Below are positions 18,325 to 26,281 of a stretch of DNA of 64,000 nt, in pieces. Location: contig CAYRFQ010000028.1 of the NCBI GenBank assembly GCA_964423615.1, positions 24,555 to 88,554 on the forward strand, given 5' to 3'. Made by a program: the position numbers and the translations under genes. Source of the DNA: CAYRFQ01 sp964423615. Its GTDB lineage: Bacteria > Planctomycetota > Planctomycetia > Gemmatales > Gemmataceae. Under the pieces are notes generated by a model. The model worked only from the letters and a program-made list of their open reading frames with translations. It ran no database searches and was not told where the DNA came from. Numbering within the stretch: the first letter of the stretch is position 1; every line of letters begins with the position of its first letter.

Positions 18325-19605
18325 TTACACTCGCGGTTCGTAGAGTGTGACCGGACCGGCAATTTTCTGGTCGTGAAGCACCAGACCGGCTTCGCCGTTG
18401 ACTTCAACGAAACAACCTGGAGAACCGTTCGCGTGATGACGAAGTAAGGCTTCGAGGGCCTGGACAATCGCCACGGTGTTGCGATCAGAGTTCAAATCGT
18501 TGTAAGCCAGTTCACGCATTTGTTGGAGCCGTTCGGTTCGACAGTCTTTGGTTCCGCCAAACTCGACGAAGGCGACTTCTTCGACGAACTTACGGAGAAT
18601 TTCGATCCCATAGCCACGTTGGGAGTGTGTGTTCCAGGGTTCCAGGAACGTTCCGTTGTAGTGTTGGTTGAGGGTGATCTTCATCTCAAGCGGTGTCTTT
18701 CCCTCGACGGTCATTTCGACTCCCCGTTTGCGTTGGTGAGCATTCCAGACGCCATTGTCGAACCGGAATTGCACTTCTTGCTCGACGTAGCCGGGGAAGT
18801 TGTCCGGCGTAACCCAGCTCGTGTGGATGTCGAAGGCCGCCTCCCGTCCGTCAGGATGCTGGTATTCGAAACGAAGTTGGGTCGAATCCCAGGTGTCGCC
18901 ATCGGCTGGAGCGACGAGTCCGCGTTGTCCTGTTGCCGAGATCCTTTTGAGTTGCCAGTTAGGTCCGAAAGTAAAATCAACCAACTTGATGTAATGGACA
19001 GCAACATACGTCCCTGGGTTCCGTCCTTTTATCCACTCGGCGAACTGATTTCCGCTGATGCTCTTGGGTTCGAGGAGCGAGCAATAACCGTTGTTGACGT
19101 GTTGCAAAGTTCCATCAAAGACGAGAGTCCGCAATTTCTTGTGGTCGGGGTCGGCGAGTTTGTGATAAACGACTTTTGCCAGCACGTCGTTCTCCTGGGC
19201 CAAGGCTACAAGTTCATCCAGTTCCTGGAGAGATAGGACCGAAGGTTTTTCGATGAGGACATGTTTCCCCGATTGGAGGGCGGCCTTGGCGATGTCGAAA
19301 TGCCGATCGTCCGGGGTCGCAACGCAAACGAAGTCGAGTTCGTGGTTGAGCAGGTCAACGATGGCCTTGTCTCCCGCGAAACTTGCAAAATCCGCGATTT
19401 TGTCGCCGGCTGCAATTTTGTAAGTCTGGGCACGTTTCCCGGTGCGGCTCGCCACAGCCGAGAGTTCTACTTCCACAAGACCGAAGTCACGACGGAACAA
19501 ACCATCCCGGTGTAACGCTTCGAACATCGGACGGTATGTTTCATCAAAGATCATTCCCATGCCGACCATACCGGCACGGAGTCGTTGTGTCGTTTCTCGG
19601 TTCAT
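18325..19605 (-). CDS. Gfo/Idh/MocA family oxidoreductase
   Basis: 426-residue NAD(P)-dependent dehydrogenase. The N-terminal Rossmann fold opens with GMVGMGM (residues 12-18), a slightly altered glycine motif, continues with VCVATPDDRHFDIA, and has the family EKP motif in HVLIEKPSVLSL; the C-terminal half is the alpha/beta substrate domain. Sugar or polyol derivatives are typical substrates. Planctomycetes have dozens of these enzymes, so context is needed for a substrate, and the neighbours (kptA, aminotransferase, metal permeases) do not give one. It is the first gene of the unit running down to 12957; the promoter should lie between 19606 and 19870. Confidence 0.85.
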   Translation of the reverse strand: MNRETTQRLRAGMVGMGMIFDETYRPMFEALHRDGLFRRDFGLVEVELSAVASRTGKRAQTYKIAAGDKIADFASFAGDKAIVDLLNHELDFVCVATPDDRHFDIAKAALQSGKHVLIEKPSVLSLQELDELVALAQENDVLAKVVYHKLADPDHKKLRTLVFDGTLQHVNNGYCSLLEPKSISGNQFAEWIKGRNPGTYVAVHYIKLVDFTFGPNWQLKRISATGQRGLVAPADGDTWDSTQLRFEYQHPDGREAAFDIHTSWVTPDNFPGYVEQEVQFRFDNGVWNAHQRKRGVEMTVEGKTPLEMKITLNQHYNGTFLEPWNTHSQRGYGIEILRKFVEEVAFVEFGGTKDCRTERLQQMRELAYNDLNSDRNTVAIVQALEALLRHHANGSPGCFVEVNGEAGLVLHDQKIAGPVTLYEPRV

Positions 19606-20410
19606 CGTAGTATGCTATCTGGAATACTCAGGGCTTGCGAGAACTTTTAGTAAGTCACCCGGAGAAGTCGCGGCCAACCGACCTGTCAGGAGAGAGGTCC
19701 CCCGCGAGACATTACTAACGCGAACGGACAGGAAATGACTGACCGTTGCCAGCAAGCTCAGTCTCTTCCTTCGACCTCAAAAATTTCCCAAATTTTCATT
19801 TCCCTTCGATCTCTTCCCACCCACGACCCCTCAACTTGGCAACAAAAACCGGTCGAAAAATGACAGAAACCTGCGCTAAACCTGCGCTAAACTTGTAGTA
19901 AACCTGCGCTAAACTTGTAGTAAACTTGCACCTTTTTGACACCTCTCGATTTCCACATGTCCATACACACAAATCACTTATGGAAAACGACCCCCGAAAA
20001 ATCGCCGTTTTGGCTCTTTTTCGAGTTCTTGGACCGCTCTCGGGCGCATTTCCCCATAATACAATAGGATCGAAGGCCGTGTCATTTTCACAAAAATCGT
20101 CGAATTCCCAAAATTATCACGACTCGGATCGCGAGACGGATTGCCGTTCGAGTTATTCTCTCTCGTTATCGTAGATGCTCATGGAACCGCGGGCGTTCCT
20201 TTTCCAACCCACCTGTGGAAAACACAACTTCATCCATCGGTGCGAACTGGAACGGACATCAGCCGATTCAAAACCTTAGACGAACCGAACGCCTCAGACG
20301 TCCCTCTGTCCAACTTCGTGAGCACCCTCAACACCAATAAGCTCGCTCCCGATCTTGGAGCTAACCAGGAACAGGCTACCAGTTCTACTTCCCTCGAGTG
20401 GAGTGATCTC
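19606..20410. other. Divergent intergenic region with tandem repeat
   Basis: 805 bases between the divergent Gfo/Idh and TIGR02996 genes. The frame of the downstream gene stays open back to 20141, but homology and a ribosome binding site place its start at 20411, so the preceding part is treated as non-coding. It contains the 11-bp repeat at 19867-19932 and AT-rich tracts; no other feature was found. Confidence 0.5.
19867..19932. repeat. Six tandem 11-bp repeats
   Basis: Head-to-tail copies with 11-bp period starting at 19867, 19878, 19889, 19900, 19911 and 19922. Unit types are AAACCTGCGCT (copies 1, 2, 4), AAACTTGTAGT (copies 3, 5) and a decayed AAACTTGCACC (copy 6). The period is one helical turn, so a protein could bind every copy on the same face. 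It lies in the shared upstream region of two divergent genes. Confidence 0.85.
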
Positions 20411-21145
20411 ATGAACTTCGAACAAGCTATCGTCGATAATCCCACGGATATTGCCTTGCGGCTCGTCTACGCCGATTGGCTCGAAGAGCAGGGGGATGAC
20501 CGAGCAGAATTCGTACGGCTCGACTGCGAGTTACGTGAGCCGACTGGACCATTGGTCGAACAGCAGGCGAAGGAAGAACGTTGGTTGGAGATGTGGCAAG
20601 ACCTGGACGAGGAGTGGTTGGAGCGATTGTTCACGATCGGAATCCCGACAGACGAGGCCAAGTGTTTGTTAGCACATAGCGGGTATTCAGGGACGGAACA
20701 AGTGATTGCAGAGACGACTAGGACAGGAACGATTCGTCCTGAGAATCGATTGTCCACGGAAAATTTTGAAATCATGTTCCGCAAACGCGGTACAAGGCCA
20801 AGCTACACAACGATCGCCGATTTTCGTGTCAAGAATCGTCGGACCCATGCGATAAAAGAATTGTTCCACCCCGAGAATTATGGGTTCGTCATCGTATCAG
20901 CCCACGAAATGAACACGATATTCCAAAATTTGGAGCAAGGTTGGGACACCTTTCGCGATCGATTTCCTGAGTCCGCCGGGACTGTGCAGTTTTCAAGAGT
21001 TGGGTTTAACCACACACGGACTGAGGCCGTCTTTTATTGGGGCCAACAAGTGGCTCCTTTGATGGGCTTTGGAAATTACTTTTTTTACAAAAAGATGGGT
21101 GGTCAGTGGGTGAGAGCAGGGGTCCAAACACTCTGGATCTCCTGA
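20411..21145 (+). CDS. TIGR02996 domain protein
   Basis: 244-residue protein whose first about 45 residues (AIVDNPTDIALRLVYADWLEEQGD and following RAEFVRL) are the TIGR02996 repeat-companion domain, a short helical module found almost only in planctomycetes, often in front of leucine-rich repeats or unknown domains. Residues about 50-244 match nothing I know; the end is aromatic-rich (YWGQQVAPLMGFGNYFFYKK). The start at 20411 has GGAG 7 nt upstream. No signal peptide or membrane segment, so probably cytosolic. It is convergent with the kinase gene, 18 bases apart. Confidence 0.8.
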   Translation: MNFEQAIVDNPTDIALRLVYADWLEEQGDDRAEFVRLDCELREPTGPLVEQQAKEERWLEMWQDLDEEWLERLFTIGIPTDEAKCLLAHSGYSGTEQVIAETTRTGTIRPENRLSTENFEIMFRKRGTRPSYTTIADFRVKNRRTHAIKELFHPENYGFVIVSAHEMNTIFQNLEQGWDTFRDRFPESAGTVQFSRVGFNHTRTEAVFYWGQQVAPLMGFGNYFFYKKMGGQWVRAGVQTLWIS

Positions 21146-21163
21146 GGCCTACCACCATCGGAA

Positions 21164-22477
21164 TCACCGCGAGATCAAATACCCTCGCAGATCTCGACAG
21201 ATCGTTTGACACCAATCCTTCCATTCCGGATCGTCGAGACGATTGATATCCGCTTCGGGCTTCATCATCACTGCGATGTTAATCAAATTATTTTTCTCTT
21301 GGCTCTTTTCGAGTCGCAGTTCGACCAGAACATGTTCCACCACGGTCGTCGTCTTTGGCCCGAGCCCAAAAATCGAAAGAAAGGACTTCGGTTGCTCGGG
21401 CGGACTCGCGGGGTCGGCAAGTCGAAACCGAACGATGCCTGGTTCGCTCTCGATAAACTCTCCGGCCTTATCTTCGACAAATCCCCGCAGTTTGATGATC
21501 GCAATAGGTTCGGGCATCCAGGCTTCCAGATGGTCGACGACCGTTCTTGGGTTGATTCGGTCGTGAACCGAAACGGTCTCAGGGAGCAGTTCGCCAGGCA
21601 CCGGCTCGGCTGCAAGTATGCGATGCCCCATTGCCCCTTGATACAACTCGGCCAATTCGAGAGCGTCTTGCGGTCGGTCGGCTGGATCTTTCGAAAGACA
21701 GCATAAGACAACCTCTTCGATCGCTGGCAGGATGTCATTCGCACCCATCTCGCCAAAAGAAGGTGGCGTACGGTTCACATGGGCGTCCAGAATTTCGGAC
21801 GTCGTCGTGGCGTCTTCGAAAGGCAGGTAGCCAGTGAGGACCTTGAATAGCAACACGCCAATGCTGTAAATATCCCCGCGATGATCGACTTCCTCCCCAC
21901 GCACTTGCTCGGGTGGAACGTAGTCAGGCGTCCCACCACCAATGCTCGACCCGTCTCCGGTTAGTTTTTCCAACGGAATGTAAGGGCCAACACCCATGCG
22001 GGCTAGACCAAAGTCCATGACTTTGACCATTTCTTGGGCCGTCCCGGGATCCATCACCATGACATTGGCCGGAGTCAAGTCGCGGTGAACAATTCCGAAC
22101 CCGTGGGCCGCATAAAGGACCTCGCAAAGCTGGCCCAGGAGATGGCCCACCCACTCCGGATTTAGCCGCGCGTACTTCGTGACGAGTTCATGAAGTGTGA
22201 CACCGGGCACGTATTCCATGACAATGCAGGGCGTTGCGTCGTCCACGGACGCATCATAGAGCGAGACAGAGTACGGATGACGAAAGCGCATCATCAAACG
22301 CATCTCTCGCTGGAACCCTTGCCGGAACCGCGGATTTTGCGCAATGTGGTCGTGCATCAACTTGATCACGACATCGCTTCCGTCCTCGAGATGTTGACCC
22401 AGAAACACTCGACCCATCCCACCTTCGCCCAAAAGGCGGATGGCTTGGTACTTGCCAAGGAAAATGGCATTCGACAT
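21164..22477 (-). CDS. Hanks-type serine/threonine protein kinase (soluble)
   Basis: 437-residue kinase with an N-terminal catalytic domain (about 8-275): glycine loop GEGGMGRVFLG, VIKLMHD with the ATP lysine, HRDLTPANVMV with the catalytic Asp near 133, DFGLA, and PDYVPPEQV of the activation segment. Thr replaces the usual Lys in the HRDLKPEN motif (HRDLTPAN), which is uncommon but seen in active bacterial kinases. The C-terminal about 150 residues lack a transmembrane helix and any known sensor domain, so the kinase should be cytosolic. ATG at 22477 is preferred to the in-frame TTG three codons upstream. Confidence 0.9.
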   Translation of the reverse strand: MSNAIFLGKYQAIRLLGEGGMGRVFLGQHLEDGSDVVIKLMHDHIAQNPRFRQGFQREMRLMMRFRHPYSVSLYDASVDDATPCIVMEYVPGVTLHELVTKYARLNPEWVGHLLGQLCEVLYAAHGFGIVHRDLTPANVMVMDPGTAQEMVKVMDFGLARMGVGPYIPLEKLTGDGSSIGGGTPDYVPPEQVRGEEVDHRGDIYSIGVLLFKVLTGYLPFEDATTTSEILDAHVNRTPPSFGEMGANDILPAIEEVVLCCLSKDPADRPQDALELAELYQGAMGHRILAAEPVPGELLPETVSVHDRINPRTVVDHLEAWMPEPIAIIKLRGFVEDKAGEFIESEPGIVRFRLADPASPPEQPKSFLSIFGLGPKTTTVVEHVLVELRLEKSQEKNNLINIAVMMKPEADINRLDDPEWKDWCQTICRDLRGYLISR

Positions 22478-23022
22478 GACGTCCAAGACCCCGATTAGAT
22501 TGGTTGCATCCTCCGAATCTGATCAAGTGTAGGTCGTAGTTTTCGATGGGGCCATTTCCCTTCTTCATTTTTCTGAAGGGTTGGCGTCGTCATTCGGCGA
22601 AATGAGAAACTGGTGATTTCGGGAAAAAAGGGAAGTTACTTCTGATCTCCAGGGAATAGCCTTCCATTAGTAGTTCTCCGATCTAGAACTTACGCAGGGG
22701 AAAAACTTACAGCTATTCCCGTTTACATTCGATCACTTCGACGGACGCAATCTTTTACCGTTGAAATAATCATATCTACTAGAGCGATTCACGCTCGCAT
22801 TGGATAGTACAGATTTCTCGTATTCAAAGTCATCTCCTCGCTTGCGGGAAAAGGGCAGATCTGAGCGAAGCGGGGAATAATTTAGGTGAGGCCAAACACG
22901 AGGGAAGCTAAAAATGCACTGGTCTGAAGAGCTCGGGAACTGCGAACTGTACCCTATATGAGCGTAAACTGCTCGAAACGCAATCCGGAAACGATTGACT
23001 TGGCCAGGACCATAAATCAAAC
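22478..23022. other. Intergenic region, nothing recognised
   Basis: 545 bases between the kinase gene and the aldolase gene, both on the minus strand. No open frame with a ribosome binding site, no tRNA-like fold and no clear hairpin followed by a T run was found; the kinase promoter is expected here. Confidence 0.4.
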
Positions 23023-23799
23023 CTACAGAGAGACCTGATGATAGTCACCCAGGAATTCCTTGAAACCTCGTTGCACGATCCAGACATCCATTCCCACGGA
23101 AATCATTCGACATCCCATATCGACGCACTTCTGGGCGTGGTCGGGATTCAACGGAAGAATAGCCCAGTGAAGACCGTTCCCGGTCGCAGCCGCTGCCGTC
23201 CTCTCGACCGCCGACCACAAATCGGGATTGTCCCATTGGCCCGGAATCCCAAGCGATTGACTCAGATCAGCAGGGCCTACGAAAAGGAGGTCTACGCCGG
23301 GGACGGCTGCGATCGCTTCGACGTTCTCGACGGCTCGGGCATGTTCGATCTGGACAACAACGAGGACCTCCTCGTTGGCCTTTTCGAAATAATCAAGCAA
23401 GGGCAGGGTAGCGTATCGGCCATCAACACCCGTCGCATTGACGCCGCGTTGACCCAAGGGGTGGAACTTGCTCCACTGAACAAGCCGTTCCGCTTCCTCA
23501 GTCTCTTGAACCTGGGCCGCCATGACGCCACCCACGCCAGCTTCCAGCGGTTGCATGACTCGGGCGTAGTCGGTGGCGTTCAGACGTGCAAAGCTGTCTA
23601 AACCCACGCCACGAGCTGCACGAGCGGCTTCCTCCAGGTCGGAGACTGTGAGACCGACATGCTCTTGATCAAGCCAAACAGCGTCGTAGAAATTAGGAAG
23701 TCCGGCAATCTCGATCAGTTTCGGCGAGCACAACTGGCCAAGACCGAGAACCCGGACTAATTTTCCTTCCGCAAGTCTCTTTTTGATGATTGCGCCCAT
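23023..23799 (-). CDS. HpcH/HpaI family aldolase
   Basis: 258-residue class II pyruvate aldolase of the HpcH/HpaI (4-hydroxy-2-oxoheptanedioate or 2-keto-3-deoxy-rhamnonate aldolase) family. VWLDQEHVGL near residue 42 carries the catalytic region, VVQIEHARAVENVEAIA gives the metal-binding Glu, and GVDLLFVGPADLSQSLG the metal-binding Asp with the phosphate/oxyanion loop. It cleaves 2-keto-3-deoxy sugar acids or related hydroxy-oxo acids to pyruvate and an aldehyde. GGAG lies 9 nt before the start. No pathway partners are adjacent, so the exact substrate is open. Confidence 0.88.
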   Translation of the reverse strand: MGAIIKKRLAEGKLVRVLGLGQLCSPKLIEIAGLPNFYDAVWLDQEHVGLTVSDLEEAARAARGVGLDSFARLNATDYARVMQPLEAGVGGVMAAQVQETEEAERLVQWSKFHPLGQRGVNATGVDGRYATLPLLDYFEKANEEVLVVVQIEHARAVENVEAIAAVPGVDLLFVGPADLSQSLGIPGQWDNPDLWSAVERTAAAATGNGLHWAILPLNPDHAQKCVDMGCRMISVGMDVWIVQRGFKEFLGDYHQVSL

Positions 23800-23887
23800 C
23801 GATCAGCACTCCGAGGCACCATAAGGAAAACCAATGATGGTATCATCGAGATTGGAATGCCGTCAGGCAAGGGTTGAAGTGTGTCGC

Positions 23888-24106
23888 TCAGGCAGATGGC
23901 CGACGTTGGAACTCCGACAAGATGTCGCGCAGGTCCTCCGTGATGAGAACTTCGTCGTCCAGGAAGTCGTTCAACCAAAGGTAGTTTCTGCGTTGGGCCA
24001 AGGCAAGCAACGGCAGCAAATCTCCCAATGAAACGGACACGGTTGGCTCTGGTGGGGTCGGACAAGGCTCATCCAAAGCTGGGAAAACACGAAGATGCAA
24101 AGCCAT
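23888..24106 (-). CDS. 72-residue conserved-looking protein, unknown function
   Basis: Short gene starting MALHLRVFPALDE and ending SEFQRRPSA. A perfect GGAGG sits 8 nt before the ATG, which is the main support for a real gene. The middle is hydrophobic and leucine-rich (SLGDLLPLLALAQRRNY), then acidic (LNDFLDDEVLITEDLRDIL); no signal peptide. It looks like a small cytosolic helical protein. It lies 88 bases upstream of the aldolase on the same strand and may be co-transcribed. An opposing frame on the plus strand has no ribosome binding site. Confidence 0.6.
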   Translation of the reverse strand: MALHLRVFPALDEPCPTPPEPTVSVSLGDLLPLLALAQRRNYLWLNDFLDDEVLITEDLRDILSEFQRRPSA

Positions 24107-24488
24107 ACTCGAAACCTCCCTGTATCGTGGATGATCCCATGATTGCTCTGGGAAAAGCCAACGATTTGGCAATCACTGTCTGTAAGAACCAAGCCACAAC
24201 GGGACCTCCTTTGTTCGCGAAAACAAGGAACGACACGTTCGGCATGGTTCTCCGGGAACCCGCAGGGGCGACTCTGAACTAGAACTGCCGAGCATGCGGC
24301 ACTGCGGGTCTCTTCGTAACTAAATGATCGACCGAAGTGTTGATGCGACTTCGACATTTTCCAAAAGAAGACCCGGGAGACAATCGAATCGAATCCATCC
24401 CAGCGGAATAACTGGAAAAACAGGACCGGATTCTCCAAGATGTCAAGCTGGTCGACTACCAACGTGTTAGCAAAGTGAGCAGAAATCC
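24107..24488. other. Divergent promoter region upstream of gpsA
   Basis: 382 bases between the 72-residue gene (minus) and gpsA (plus). No further gene is supported; the long minus-strand frame running through it continues antisense into gpsA and has no domain. Confidence 0.4.
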
Positions 24489-25487
24489 ATGACCTTACGG
24501 TTTGCCATCCTCGGTTCTGGTGCCTGGGGAACCACTGTCGCCATGTTATTGGCCCAACAACCCGATCACGACGTGAGATTGTGGAGTGCACGAGCCGACA
24601 ACGCCGAACAGCTCCAACGACAACGGGAAAACGTGGATTTGCTCCCAGGAATTCGTCTGGCCGAGACGATACTTCTGACAGCTGACATCCGGGAAGCCGT
24701 CGAACAAGTCGACTTACTTGTCGTTGCCGTGCCGACAGTCTACCTACGTACTTCCCTCGCGTCCGTGACTTCGCAGTTGCCACGAGGAATACCGATCATG
24801 AGCCTTGTCAAAGGGATCGAACGCCAGACATTCCTTCGACCGACTCAAATCCTGGAAGAACTGACTGGTACCAGACCCATGGCAGTTTTGAGTGGACCAA
24901 GCCACGCCGAGGAAGTCAGCCGTGGGCTTCCCGCCAGCGTCGTTTTGGCCAGCCAAGACAAGTCATTAGCCGAGTGGATTCAACCAAGGCTCAATACCGA
25001 ACGTTTCCGCGTTTATACGAATGCCGATCTCGTCGGCGTCGAGCTTGCTGGTGCACTCAAAAATGTAATCGCCATTGCCGCAGGCATCAGCGAAGGCTTG
25101 GAATTGGGTGACAACGCCAAGGCCGCTCTGATCACCCGAGGATTGGTAGAAATGACCCGATTTGGTAAAGCCCATGGGGCCCTACGGGAAACCTTTGCAG
25201 GACTCGCTGGCATGGGAGATCTCATTACGACATGCATGAGCGGCCATGGACGAAACCGACGAGTAGGTTTACGCCTGGCCCAGGGAGATAGCTTGCAAGA
25301 AATCCTCGAAAGCACGAAAATGGTAGCCGAAGGGGTCTATACGACGCAAGGAGTTCATGGGAAGGCTCAGCAGCTGAAAGTTCCCATGCCCATCACACAA
25401 GCGGTCTATCAAATTCTCTACGAAGATAAACCACCCCGACAGGCCGTCGACGAACTGATGATGCGCACCCTCAAAAGCGAGCTATGA
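24489..25487 (+). CDS. gpsA: Glycerol-3-phosphate dehydrogenase [NAD(P)+]
   Basis: 332-residue cytosolic GpsA, reducing dihydroxyacetone phosphate to sn-glycerol-3-phosphate for phospholipid synthesis. The N-terminal Rossmann fold starts FAILGSGAWGTTVAMLLA (GxGxxG). The catalytic lysine is in ELAGALKNVIAIAAGI, preceded by the AVLSGPSHAEEV motif, and GLAGMGDLITTC closes the conserved core. Length and motifs are standard. Only a weak ribosome binding site is visible. It is followed, 159 bases on, by the DUF1802 gene on the same strand. Confidence 0.95.
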   Translation: MTLRFAILGSGAWGTTVAMLLAQQPDHDVRLWSARADNAEQLQRQRENVDLLPGIRLAETILLTADIREAVEQVDLLVVAVPTVYLRTSLASVTSQLPRGIPIMSLVKGIERQTFLRPTQILEELTGTRPMAVLSGPSHAEEVSRGLPASVVLASQDKSLAEWIQPRLNTERFRVYTNADLVGVELAGALKNVIAIAAGISEGLELGDNAKAALITRGLVEMTRFGKAHGALRETFAGLAGMGDLITTCMSGHGRNRRVGLRLAQGDSLQEILESTKMVAEGVYTTQGVHGKAQQLKVPMPITQAVYQILYEDKPPRQAVDELMMRTLKSEL

Positions 25488-25646
25488 CGACCGCACCAAC
25501 GAGTCGACGACCCGAAATTCGTGGTCATGGGCCTCGAAAAGCGGAATTCTTGGAGGGTTGTGCGTAAAATAAAACAAAGGAACGATTTGGGACCCGAATT
25601 CCTAGAGCCGCACCGAATGTCCAGACCGCGGTCGTTGGGACGAAAG

Positions 25647-26219
25647 ATGCTCGAACACGCTTTCAAAGAATGGGCAGCTATCTGCGACGCTCTCGGCGAT
25701 GGCCGACAAGGGTTGATCCTTCGCAAGGGCGGGATTTCCGAACACAACGGCGAATTCACTCCCGACTACACGAGATTCTGGTTGTACCCAACTTACACGC
25801 ACCAGCAAGAGCAGGGGATCAAATCCGAAGCCAACAGACCACGGACCTCCCGCCATACAGACTCTTTCCAGGGAAAGGTGCTTTTGCGACATTTCGCCGA
25901 AGTTACCGTGACTGCCTACGTCGGGGAATGGGACATTTTGCGATCTCTCGACCGTTGGCATTGTTGGACACCAGAAACAGTCCTTAAACGTTTTCAATAT
26001 CGCGATCCAGGGATGTACATCCTTGGGGTGCGTGTCTACGCCGTACCGAGACCCTTCCAGGTCCTTGAGACCGATTCCTATCGGGGATGCCGAAGTTGGG
26101 TCGAACTCGAGTCCGCCAAACCGACAGACGGCGCAAAGCCAGTTGTCGACGATTCGACATACGAAAGTTGGGTCGCACAATGGTCAGCCCTATTGGATCG
26201 AGACGGAACGGCCGCCTAG
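25647..26219 (+). CDS. DUF1802 family protein
   Basis: 190-residue protein matching the DUF1802 pattern: HAFKEWAAICDALGDGRQ, LILRKGGISE, FWLYPTYTHQQEQG. The family is cytosolic and uncharacterised, found in cyanobacteria, planctomycetes and others. The start at 25647 is where family similarity begins and has GGGA 6 nt upstream; in-frame ATGs at 25617 and 25521 would add basic residues with no similarity. It lies between gpsA and a membrane kinase, 62 bases before the latter. Confidence 0.8.
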   Translation: MLEHAFKEWAAICDALGDGRQGLILRKGGISEHNGEFTPDYTRFWLYPTYTHQQEQGIKSEANRPRTSRHTDSFQGKVLLRHFAEVTVTAYVGEWDILRSLDRWHCWTPETVLKRFQYRDPGMYILGVRVYAVPRPFQVLETDSYRGCRSWVELESAKPTDGAKPVVDDSTYESWVAQWSALLDRDGTAA

Positions 26220-26281
26220 CGATCTGCCAGAAGCTCGTCCCAGATATTTTTGGGAGCGGGACACTGCAAAAGGATAATGTG

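Noticed and set aside
19867..19932. CRISPR array
   Set aside because: Repeats are 11 bp and directly abutting, with no spacers and no cas genes.
20141..20410. In-frame N-terminal extension of the TIGR02996 protein
   Set aside because: The TIGR02996 domain begins at 20411, where a GGAG is correctly spaced; the upstream 90 codons have no similarity.
24028..24282. 84-codon plus-strand frame overlapping the 72-residue gene
   Set aside because: It has no ribosome binding site or domain, whereas the minus-strand frame has a perfect one.
26087..26281. In-frame N-terminal extension of the membrane kinase
   Set aside because: It overlaps the end of the DUF1802 gene in another frame and is Arg-rich; the ATG at 26282 has a good ribosome binding site.
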